In this document: positions 12,615-19,260 of the stretch, piece by piece
How positions within the stretch are numbered: the stretch's first letter is position 1
How the letters are laid out: every line of letters starts with the position of its first letter
NCBI GenBank assembly: GCA_964493515.1
Contig: CAZBNJ010000028.1
Coordinates: 1-19,942, forward strand
DNA: 19,942 nt
DNA from: CANRIN01 sp964493515
GTDB taxonomy: Bacteria; Bacillota; Clostridia; Oscillospirales; JAAYOS01
Direction of reading: 5' to 3'
Translations under genes and position numbers: made by a program
The notes under the pieces: model-generated
What the model saw: only the letters and a program-made list of their open reading frames with translations
What the model was told of the DNA's origin: nothing
The model's database searches: none

Positions 12615-14312
12615 ATGCGCGACTTTTTTCTGGTACTCAAAGCGATAGCCAAACAGCGCTGGCGCACCATGTGGGAGCTGAAGGCAGGCTCCAAGGCGGG
12701 GCGCGTCGGCATGAGCGTCCTCATCGGCGTGTCCATGCTGATACTTATCGGCGCGTGGTCGGCGCTCTGCGCAGCCATGACCTTCGGCTTCGCGGCGGTC
12801 GGGCAGAGCGAGATAGTGCTGTTCGCCGCGTTCTTCGTGTCGGTGATAATGACGCTGGTGTTCTGTATCGCAAGCGTCATAGGCAACCTGTTCTCGGCTG
12901 CCGACGGCGCGCTGCTCGCGTCAATGCCGCTCAAAGCCGGCGCGGTGTTCTTCGCGCGCTTTGCGATGATATACATCACCGAGCTGCTGATAACGCTGCT
13001 GATATGCCTGCCCGCCCTCATCTGCCACATCGCGATAGTCGGCGGCGGCGTGTGGACGCTGCTTGTCGGACTTGTGGTGGTGCTGCTGCTGCCCTCAATG
13101 CCGCTCGCGCTCGCAAGCCTTCTGTCGCTGCTGCTCATGCGCTCCAGCGCCTTCATGCGCCACCGCGAGCGCATTATGACCGTGTTCGGCGTGCTGTTCA
13201 CCATCGTCATGTGCTTCGGCGGTCAGCTGCTCGGTCAGAGCATGGGCGCCATGGATTCGGACGAGATGAGCGCGCTGCTCGCCGGCGCGGGCAACCTGCT
13301 CTCCACCATGTCCGCCGGATTCCCGCCGCTCGCGTGGGCTGCCGAGTCGGTCGCCCTCGTCGGTGACTACGCTTACGCCGCGCTGCGCGGGCTCGGCTAC
13401 GTCGCGGCTTGCGTCGGAAGCCTGCTCCTCGCCGGATTCGTCGGCTCCAAGACCTACTTCAAGGGACTGTCCGCAAGCTACGAGACCGCGTCGAGAAAGA
13501 AGCGCGGCAAGGTAAAGCTGGACAGCGGCGCGATGGTTGCATCCTCACCGCTCCGCGCCTGCCTCCGCCGCGAGCGGATGGGCGTGATGCGCTCGCCGAC
13601 CTACGCCACCAACTGCCTGATAGGCGTGATAATGTTCCCGCTGATGATAGCCGTTATCCCGATAATAACCGCCATGCGGATACCCGACGAGTACGCGCCG
13701 AACGTGGGTATGCTCGACCTCTACCCGACACTGTTCGCGGAGATGGGCGCGTCGCGGGGGATAGTGTTCGGCGCGGTGTTCGCTGTGTTCATGTTCGTCA
13801 CCTTCGCAAACATCGCCGCCTGCACCGCGATAAGCCGCGAGGGCGAGGGCTTCGCGCTGATGAAGGCGCTGCCGGTCAGGTTCTCCACCCAGTGCCTCGG
13901 CAAGCTGATATTCGCCGCGATAACCAACGTCCTGACCATGCTTCTCACCGCGATAGTCGCGGTGGTGTTCGTGCGCACGATGTGGCTCGAGGTGCTGCTC
14001 GCCGGCATAAGCGGAACGGTCGCCAGCGTCGCGTCGGCAGCGCTCGGCATGACGGTAGACGTGCTCCGCCCGAAGCTCAAGTGGCAGAGCGAGGCGGAGG
14101 CGGTCAAGCAGAACATCAACGGCTTCTTCGGGATGCTGCTCAACATCGTGCTCGCGGCGCTGATAGCCGTGCCCACCTTCTTTGTGGCAATGTTCTTCGG
14201 CGCGTGGGCGGGGTTCGGGCTGTCGCTCCTGCTCGGAGGCGCGATAAGCGCGGCGAGCGTGTTCGCCCTCTGCAAAGCCGCAAACTCCAACCTTCCCAAG
14301 GTCGTCGTGTAA
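12615..14312 (+). CDS. ABC transporter permease (putative ABC exporter, ABC_tran_2-like)
   Basis: Polytopic membrane protein of 565 aa with about 12 hydrophobic segments in two blocks: helices from residue 35 to about 290, a basic cytoplasmic stretch SRKKRGKVKLDSG near 300, then a second block from about 335 to the end. The layout and the motif GNLFSAADGALLASMPLK resemble the putative ABC exporter family often paired with EcsA-like ATPases (the domain named ABC_tran_2). Start ATG 12615 follows AAAGAGGGGG at 12598-12607. It is the last gene of the operon; a bidirectional terminator follows 20 bases after the stop. Confidence 0.88.
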   Translation: MRDFFLVLKAIAKQRWRTMWELKAGSKAGRVGMSVLIGVSMLILIGAWSALCAAMTFGFAAVGQSEIVLFAAFFVSVIMTLVFCIASVIGNLFSAADGALLASMPLKAGAVFFARFAMIYITELLITLLICLPALICHIAIVGGGVWTLLVGLVVVLLLPSMPLALASLLSLLLMRSSAFMRHRERIMTVFGVLFTIVMCFGGQLLGQSMGAMDSDEMSALLAGAGNLLSTMSAGFPPLAWAAESVALVGDYAYAALRGLGYVAACVGSLLLAGFVGSKTYFKGLSASYETASRKKRGKVKLDSGAMVASSPLRACLRRERMGVMRSPTYATNCLIGVIMFPLMIAVIPIITAMRIPDEYAPNVGMLDLYPTLFAEMGASRGIVFGAVFAVFMFVTFANIAACTAISREGEGFALMKALPVRFSTQCLGKLIFAAITNVLTMLLTAIVAVVFVRTMWLEVLLAGISGTVASVASAALGMTVDVLRPKLKWQSEAEAVKQNINGFFGMLLNIVLAALIAVPTFFVAMFFGAWAGFGLSLLLGGAISAASVFALCKAANSNLPKVVV

Positions 14313-14325
14313 GGGAATCGCACAA

Positions 14326-14356
14326 CAAAAACAGGAGCCATACGGCTCCTGTTTTT
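14326..14356. terminator. Bidirectional terminator between convergent genes
   Basis: AAAAACAGGAGCC (14327-14339), loop ATAC, GGCTCCTGTTTTT (14344-14356). The A-run on one side and T-run on the other let it serve both the + operon and the minus gene ending at 14395. The stem is identical to that at 91-110. Confidence 0.9.
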
Positions 14357-14394
14357 CGTTCTATGCGTCGCGCGAGCGCGGCGATTTTGACCGA

Positions 14395-15165
14395 TTACCT
14401 CAGCGCTTCGTCCAGCTTGTCAAGCACCGCGCCGCGTATCAGCCGCGTCGACCACGCGTGCATCGTCTCCAGACGTTCGGATATGTCGGGCAGCTTGATG
14501 TCGCCGCTCACCGAAAAGTCGCCGTCAACGATGAACTTCGGCTCGGGGTCGCGCTCCTTCTGACCCGGACGCTGCACCAGTCCCGGGCCGCTGTGCAGCT
14601 TCAGCCGTATGCCGTCGCCCAGCGCCCAGTCCGCGTCCACCGTCGCGCGCGACGCCTCGGTCTCGTCCACATCCTCCGCCGCGAGTATTCCCAGAAACTC
14701 GGGCGCGATAAGCTCGCTCCACGGCGTGCCCGCAAGCCCGCACGCGCTGCGGCTGAACGCGTTGACATACCGCAGTCCCGCGCGCTCGAAGAACGCCGGT
14801 CGGTAGATCTCGATGAACTCGGCGAGCGGCTTGTCCAGCTTCGCCGCGAACTCCTCCCATGTGCCGTACCGCACCGTGCTAAGCGCGATGAAATTCTGCG
14901 TCAGATTCAGCTTCCAGCGCCCGTCCTCGCTGATAAAGGTGTAGTTGCGGATCTTGGGCTGCACCTCGACCTTGCCGTTCACCACCTTCGGCGCCGCCTG
15001 CTCCTCCTGCACCGAATAGCGGGGAAACTCCGCGCGCACCGCCTCCTGAAAGTCGACAGGCTCACGCGCGCCTATCGACAGTATCGCCGGAAATCGAAGC
15101 TGGCAGATGACCTCCACCAGCGGGTTTATCGAGTATTCGTATCTCACGTCCGAGCCGAAAATCAT
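14395..15165 (-). CDS. TIGR04255-family protein
   Basis: Soluble protein of 256 aa. The N-terminus YSINPLVEVICQLRFPAIL followed by FQEAVRAEFPRY is the signature of TIGR04255, a sporadically distributed family of unknown function. The middle part, with WKLNLTQNFIALSTVRYGTWEEF and FFERAGLRYVNAF, also fits; the C-terminus ends in a helix with LETMHAW and a run to LDEALR. Start ATG (minus, 15165) follows GGAGG at 15177-15173. It has its own near-perfect promoter and stands alone, converging on the operon to its left. Confidence 0.85.
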   Translation of the reverse strand: MIFGSDVRYEYSINPLVEVICQLRFPAILSIGAREPVDFQEAVRAEFPRYSVQEEQAAPKVVNGKVEVQPKIRNYTFISEDGRWKLNLTQNFIALSTVRYGTWEEFAAKLDKPLAEFIEIYRPAFFERAGLRYVNAFSRSACGLAGTPWSELIAPEFLGILAAEDVDETEASRATVDADWALGDGIRLKLHSGPGLVQRPGQKERDPEPKFIVDGDFSVSGDIKLPDISERLETMHAWSTRLIRGAVLDKLDEALR

Positions 15166-15197
15166 ATCGTCGCCTCCAAGAATGATTTGCTGCTTTT

Positions 15198-15226
15198 ACT
15201 ATACCTGACACGGACATTTTTGTCAA
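15198..15226 (-). promoter_or_regulatory. Sigma-A promoter of the TIGR04255 gene
   Basis: On the minus strand: TTGACA at 15226-15221, 17-bp spacer, TATAGT at 15203-15198, 33 bases upstream of the start codon. Confidence 0.83.
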
Positions 15227-15273
15227 ATCAATTTAATTTACAAATTGTTCACTCTCTTTGCTTTCGTATGGCG

Positions 15274-15279
15274 TATAAT
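15274..15279 (+). promoter_or_regulatory. Probable -10 box of the 15314 gene
   Basis: Perfect TATAAT 35 bases before the start codon. No good -35 is present at 16-18 bp; TTGTTC at 15245-15250 is 23 bp away. It may be weak or activator-dependent. Confidence 0.4.
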
Positions 15280-15313
15280 ACAGGTGTAGATCGGTTATGG
15301 GGGAGGTCATCCT

Positions 15314-15721
15314 GTGCATTGGCTGCAAAGATTCATGTACGGCAGACGCGGCGGCGACCAGCTTAGCCTCGCGCTGATGGTGGTCGGCGTTCTGCTGACG
15401 CTTGTCTCGTCGATCGTCAGCTGGTTTGCGATAAAGACGACCGCCTATGTCGTGTATGTCATTCTCCAGGTGTTCTGCTCGGTCATATTCGTGCTCGCGG
15501 TGTGGCGGATGCTTTCACGAAACATACCCGCCCGTGAGCGGGAGAACCAGAAGTTTTTGAGCGTCTGGCGGCGGTTTATCGGATGGTGGAAGCGCGACCG
15601 CAAGCATTTCGTCTATCTCAGGTGCGACGGGTGCAGGGCGAGCCTTCGCGTGCCCAAGGGCAAGGGAACGATAGTCGTCACCTGTCCCAAGTGCGGCCGC
15701 GAAACGAAGATACGGACATAA
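15314..15721 (+). CDS. Two-helix membrane protein with C-terminal zinc ribbon
   Basis: A 135-aa protein with hydrophobic helices at about 17-38 and 43-65, a basic linker (72-98), and a C-terminal zinc-ribbon-like module with Cys pairs at 104/107 and 124/127 (CDGC, CPKC). Zinc binding in the cytoplasm is inferred from the spacing; the family has no known function. The start is GTG 15314, chosen because GGGGGAGG at 15298-15305 is 8 bases upstream; the first in-frame ATG (15335) lacks a matching ribosome binding site. It is a single-gene unit ending at a terminator. Confidence 0.78.
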   Translation: MHWLQRFMYGRRGGDQLSLALMVVGVLLTLVSSIVSWFAIKTTAYVVYVILQVFCSVIFVLAVWRMLSRNIPARERENQKFLSVWRRFIGWWKRDRKHFVYLRCDGCRASLRVPKGKGTIVVTCPKCGRETKIRT

Positions 15722-15724
15722 AAT

Positions 15725-15754
15725 AAACCCAGAGGTCAAGACCTCTGGGTTTTT
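15725..15754. terminator. Terminator between convergent 15314 and 15768 genes
   Basis: AAACCCAGAGGTC (15725-15737), loop AA, GACCTCTGGGTTT (15740-15752), then TT. T-rich on the + side and also A/T-rich on the other (AAATAAA), so it may serve both strands. Confidence 0.88.
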
Positions 15755-15767
15755 ACGTTCGATGTTG

Positions 15768-16544
15768 TTAGCCCTCCAGCGTCTGCCACCCATTCCCGTA
15801 ATTCACGGCTATCACCTCATACGGGTTGCCGGTGTAGTCCTTGCCCGCGAGCGCTATCGGCACCGCCGCGAACACGCCGTAGTCCTGCCCGAGTCCCCTG
15901 TCGGTGTGCGCGGTCGCGTATATCAACACCTTGTCCTCGCCTATCTTGCAGAGCACCGACGGCTCGTTCTCCTCGTCGTCCAGGTACCTGTCCCCGCTCG
16001 ACGGAAGCAGCTCGGGACGCGCAACCAGCGCCGCGACAAGCGCCACGCCGGTTTCGATGTCCACCCCCGCGCCGTTCGCCCCCGAACGCCAGGTCGGCGC
16101 GAACACGCGGAATCCGTCCTCGTCATACCTCCGCGAGAATCCGACGACCTCGTACAGCTCGTCGCCGCCGGTCACACGCAGCAGCCAGTCGGTCTCGCCG
16201 ATGGGCGGGTCCGCGTCCACCGCGGTCGTGTCGCTGTGCGCTACGACAAGCTCATAGTCGAGCCGCGTCATCGCGCTGTCCAGCGGATACTCGGTCGGAC
16301 GGTCCTCCGTCCACTTCTCGCATATCATCGCCTCAAGCCCGGGGGTGTCCGGAAAACCGTGCGACGGCTCGGCGCTCGGCTCGACCGCCGGCTCCTCCGT
16401 CGGTTCGCCCGAAGGCTCGGCGCTCGGGACGGCGGTCGCCGGCTCAGCGGACGGCTCTCCGCTCGGCGATGTCTCCGACTGCCCGCACGCCGCGAGCAGC
16501 AGCGCCGCGCAGAGTATAAGCAGTATCAGCGAAAATTTCTTCAT
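15768..16544 (-). CDS. Secreted lipoprotein of unknown function
   Basis: A 258-aa protein with a type II signal peptide: KK, a hydrophobic core, and lipobox LAAC with Cys20. Residues 24-62 are a low-complexity Ser/Glu/Pro linker built from repeated EPS/AEP units, a common spacer that lifts a domain off the membrane. The globular part (about 64-258) has WTEDRPTEYPLD, LLRVTGGDELYEVVGFSRRYD, a stretch on a long strand-rich fold, and ends VIAVNYGNGWQTLEG; I do not recognise its family. Start ATG (minus, 16544) follows AGAGGTG. It lies 71 bases after murC on the same strand but has its own promoter. Confidence 0.82.
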   Translation of the reverse strand: MKKFSLILLILCAALLLAACGQSETSPSGEPSAEPATAVPSAEPSGEPTEEPAVEPSAEPSHGFPDTPGLEAMICEKWTEDRPTEYPLDSAMTRLDYELVVAHSDTTAVDADPPIGETDWLLRVTGGDELYEVVGFSRRYDEDGFRVFAPTWRSGANGAGVDIETGVALVAALVARPELLPSSGDRYLDDEENEPSVLCKIGEDKVLIYATAHTDRGLGQDYGVFAAVPIALAGKDYTGNPYEVIAVNYGNGWQTLEG

Positions 16545-16562
16545 AATTTCACCTCTGACACT

Positions 16563-16591
16563 ATTGTAACAGCGGTTTCCCCCGAACGCAA
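16563..16591 (-). promoter_or_regulatory. Sigma-A promoter of the lipoprotein gene
   Basis: On the minus strand: TTGCGT at 16591-16586, 17-bp spacer, TACAAT at 16568-16563, with TG giving an extended -10. It is 19 bases upstream of the start codon. Confidence 0.65.
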
Positions 16592-16615
16592 GTTACAAAA
16601 CGGTAACAGTTTTGC

Positions 16616-18025
16616 TTACAGCCGCTCGCCAACCTTGTACGCCTCGCCCGCGCCGACGGTCACGAACATATCGCCCGCCCGCAGCGTCCGACGCGCCCAG
16701 TCCGCCGCCTCGTCAAATGTCGACGCGCAGTCGATGCCCGCGGCGGCGGCGAGCCGCTCGCTCGTCACCTCCGGGTCTGGCTCCTCCCGCGCGGCGTATA
16801 TCGGAAGAAGACACGCGGCGTCCGGCTTTTTCAGCACCTCCGCAAAGCCGTCGAACAGCGCGCGCACGCGGCTGAAGGTGTGCGGCTGGAACACGACCAC
16901 CAGCCGTCCGTCGCTGCCCTCAAGCGCCGCGCGAGCCGCCGCAAAGCACGCCTCCATCTCCTGCGGATGGTGCGCGTAGTCGTCGTACACGTCCACGCTG
17001 CCACCGTCTGTCGCGACCGACCGCTTGAACTCGAACCGCCGCGACGGGCCCTTCGCCGCGCACAGCGACCTTGCTATCGCCTCCACGTCGACCACGCCCC
17101 ACAGCGACGCCGCTGCGCCGAGCGCGTCGGTCACGTTGTGCTTGCCGCACAGTCCAAGCTCCACCCGCAGACGCGCGGAGGGCAGTCCCGCCGCCTTTTC
17201 GCCGTCGAACACCAGGTCAAACGAGTATCTGCCGCGCGTCTCGGACAGGTTTTCCGCCCGAACCGCCGCGCTTCCGTCCAGCCCGAAGGTCATCACCCGC
17301 GGCGCGTATCCGGTGTCCGACGCCATCTTTTCCGCAAGCTCGCGCGAGCCGTCGTTGTCGGCGCAGCAGCAGAGCCGTCCGTCGTCGGGCAGCAGCCGCG
17401 CGAACCGCTCAAACGAACGCTTGATGTCGTCGAGGTCCTTGAAAAAGTCGAGGTGATCCTCCTCGATGTTCAGCACCACCGCCGTGGTCGGGCGAAAACG
17501 CAAAAAAGAGTTGCAGTATTCGCACGCTTCGGCTATAATTAGGTCGGCGGCGCCCACTCTGTGGGTACCTATTCCGGGCACGCTCGCGCCGACGGTCAGC
17601 GTCGGGTCAAGCCCCGCGTCCATGGCTATCTGCGCGGCAAACGTCGTTGTGGTGGTCTTGCCGTGAGTGCCGGATATACATATCGCGTGACGGTGCTCGA
17701 GCATTATCGCTCCCCACGCGTCGGCGCGCTCAAAGACGGGCAGCCCTCGGCGGCGCGCCTCGACTATCTCCACGTTGTCGTCGTGTATCGCGGCGGAACG
17801 CACGACGCACTCGGCGTTTCCCAGATTCTCCGCCGCGTGACCGATGTGCACCGCTATCCCAAGCTCGCGCAGTCGCGCGGTCACGTCGCCGTCGCTCTGG
17901 TCGGAGCCGCTCACCTCAATGCTGCGCAGGCGGAACAGGTTTGCGAGCGCGGAGGTGCTCACCCCGCCGATACCCGAAATAAACACCCGCCGTCCGGCGG
18001 CGATAAACTCTTTGATGTCGGACAA
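16616..18025 (-). CDS. murC: UDP-N-acetylmuramate--L-alanine ligase
   Basis: Cytoplasmic ATP-dependent ligase that adds L-alanine to UDP-MurNAc, the first peptide step of peptidoglycan synthesis. Length 469 aa, the normal size. Domains in order: UDP-MurNAc-binding Rossmann domain with GIGGVSTSALA (18-28; usual form GIGGxGMS), ATPase domain with P-loop GTHGKTTT at 119-126, EACEYCNSFL and NIEEDHLDFF near 186-195, and the C-terminal ligase domain with DVYDDYAHHPQEM. The start is TTG at 18025 (minus), following AAAGGGG at 18040-18034; no in-frame ATG gives a better fit. It is transcribed away from the SGNH-like gene, from a shared intergenic region. The UDP-MurNAc loop reads VSTS where most MurC have (I/V)GMS. 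Confidence 0.96.
   Translation of the reverse strand: MSDIKEFIAAGRRVFISGIGGVSTSALANLFRLRSIEVSGSDQSDGDVTARLRELGIAVHIGHAAENLGNAECVVRSAAIHDDNVEIVEARRRGLPVFERADAWGAIMLEHRHAICISGTHGKTTTTTFAAQIAMDAGLDPTLTVGASVPGIGTHRVGAADLIIAEACEYCNSFLRFRPTTAVVLNIEEDHLDFFKDLDDIKRSFERFARLLPDDGRLCCCADNDGSRELAEKMASDTGYAPRVMTFGLDGSAAVRAENLSETRGRYSFDLVFDGEKAAGLPSARLRVELGLCGKHNVTDALGAAASLWGVVDVEAIARSLCAAKGPSRRFEFKRSVATDGGSVDVYDDYAHHPQEMEACFAAARAALEGSDGRLVVVFQPHTFSRVRALFDGFAEVLKKPDAACLLPIYAAREEPDPEVTSERLAAAAGIDCASTFDEAADWARRTLRAGDMFVTVGAGEAYKVGERL
17511..17539 (+). promoter_or_regulatory. Promoter-like sequence antisense to murC
   Basis: TTGCAG at 17511-17516, 17-bp spacer, perfect TATAAT at 17534-17539, on the strand opposite murC. 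It could make an antisense RNA over the murC 5' half, but the bases are also constrained by murC codons, so this is a low-confidence call. Confidence 0.3.
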
Positions 18026-18038
18026 ACGACAAAACCCC

Positions 18039-18089
18039 TTTCAATCTATGCTTCTTCTCTATTATAATACGAAACCACTTCAGGTGAAA
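18039..18089. promoter_or_regulatory. Overlapping divergent promoters of murC and the SGNH-like gene
   Basis: ATTATAAT at 18061-18068 is self-complementary and gives a perfect TATAAT on both strands. For the + gene: TTTCAA 18039-18044, 18-bp spacer, TATAAT 18063-18068. For murC (minus): TTTCAC 18089-18084, 17-bp spacer, TATAAT 18066-18061. Both -35 boxes are weak matches. Confidence 0.55.
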
Positions 18090-18138
18090 CGGTTTTTTGC
18101 AAATTTTCCCAAAACTTTTCGGACAGGAGGTGCACCCG

Positions 18139-19260
18139 ATGCGTATGTCAAAGCGACCCTACCCCGGGCTTGACGACCATCCCAACTGCTACCGCGACGA
18201 CTGGCGGCTGTGGCAGATGCCGACCGAATACCCCGACAGCCCTGTCGGCGTTGGCATTGACCGTATGCACCGCCTGAACCGGTTCGTGCTGCAATACGGC
18301 AATCTCTTCGTCGGCGGCGACCACATGGCGCGGTTCAGCGTCCACGATTTTCTCGGCGCGCGAAGGCTGGACGCGCCCAGCTATGTCCGCGCGGTGGACG
18401 GACTCACCATCGACCAGCTGCTCGACTACTACCGCATATTCATGCACGAGGTCGCGCCGGTACACGCTTTCCTCAGCATCGGACTTGCCGACCTCGCGAA
18501 GCCGGACTTCGACAACGACGACTTCATCGAAAAGCTCGCTCTTGTCACCGGACGCTGGTGCTCGTACACCCCCACGCTCAAGGTGATATTCTATCTGCCG
18601 CTCTTTCCGGTCTGCCCGTCTATGGCCACCGACGAGACGCGGGAGACACTGAAGTATGTGACAAACGAGCGCATACGCGACTTCAACGCGCGGCTGAAGG
18701 ACTACATCGACAACATCGCCCCGATGAACCACGGCAAGGTCCAGGTGGTCTACCTCGACCTGAACGAGCCTCTCACCGCGCCGAACGGCGAGCTGCGCGA
18801 GTATCTCTCCGACGACGGCCTGCACCTTACGCCGGACGCCTACTGGCGCGTGTTCGACCAGATAAAGGACGTCATATCCTACGAGGCGGGCCCCGGCGGC
18901 ATTATCGTGCCGGAGGACAACATGCTGCGCATGATCTCGCGTATGCAGGCGCTCGAGCAGTATGTTTTGAAACACGGCATGCTGAGCGACAAACAGCTCG
19001 CCGATTTCAGCCGGGCGTTCGAGCTGCGCGAGCTGTCCACCAACCAGAAGCTCGGCGATCTTGGGCGATTCCTGCCGGACAGCGACCTGCGCGAGCTTGC
19101 AAAGTACATCGTCCACTATACGAACGACCCGCTCGACGTCGCGCGGAGGTTCGACCCCGAGTCGCTTGCCGACTATGCCGCGCGGGACAAGGTGGTCGAG
19201 TTCCCGGGCGGTTCGACACATTTCGACACCGAAAACGACAACGGAGGCGATAAACAGTGA
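18139..19260 (+). CDS. SGNH/GDSL-hydrolase-like protein, probably catalytically inactive
   Basis: A 373-aa protein without signal peptide or membrane helix. Residues about 52-242 follow the SGNH hydrolase order: block I NLFVGGDH (55-62), block II Gly88 in RAVDGLT, block III SIGLADL (113-119), block V DDGLHLTPDAY (225-235). Block V keeps Asp226 and His229, but block I has His62 where GDS puts the nucleophile Ser, and block III has Ala117 where GxND puts the oxyanion Asn. Residues 250-373 are a helical extension of unknown type. Start ATG 18139 follows AGGAGG at 18125-18130; an upstream ATG at 18097 lacks one. Its TGA overlaps the GTG of the next gene (GTGA), so the two proteins are translationally coupled. 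Confidence 0.72.
   Translation: MRMSKRPYPGLDDHPNCYRDDWRLWQMPTEYPDSPVGVGIDRMHRLNRFVLQYGNLFVGGDHMARFSVHDFLGARRLDAPSYVRAVDGLTIDQLLDYYRIFMHEVAPVHAFLSIGLADLAKPDFDNDDFIEKLALVTGRWCSYTPTLKVIFYLPLFPVCPSMATDETRETLKYVTNERIRDFNARLKDYIDNIAPMNHGKVQVVYLDLNEPLTAPNGELREYLSDDGLHLTPDAYWRVFDQIKDVISYEAGPGGIIVPEDNMLRMISRMQALEQYVLKHGMLSDKQLADFSRAFELRELSTNQKLGDLGRFLPDSDLRELAKYIVHYTNDPLDVARRFDPESLADYAARDKVVEFPGGSTHFDTENDNGGDKQ

Noticed and set aside
14458..15366. Open frame of 302 codons on the + strand opposite the TIGR04255 gene
   Set aside because: Arg/Leu-rich shadow that runs through two promoters and into the zinc-ribbon gene in another frame.
16359..16466. DNA repeat array inside the lipoprotein gene
   Set aside because: The repeats only reflect the Ser/Glu/Pro linker codons; no exact repeat unit or spacer as in CRISPR or true tandem arrays.
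16596..16614. Hairpin CAAAAC-7-GTTTTG just after the murC stop as a terminator
   Set aside because: Only 6 bp, AT-rich, and not followed by a T-run on the minus strand; read-through into the lipoprotein gene remains possible.
15762..16979. Long open frame (405 codons) on the + strand across the lipoprotein and murC ends
   Set aside because: Arg-rich shadow that crosses two real genes and their intergenic promoter; both minus-strand genes have clear family or signal-peptide evidence.
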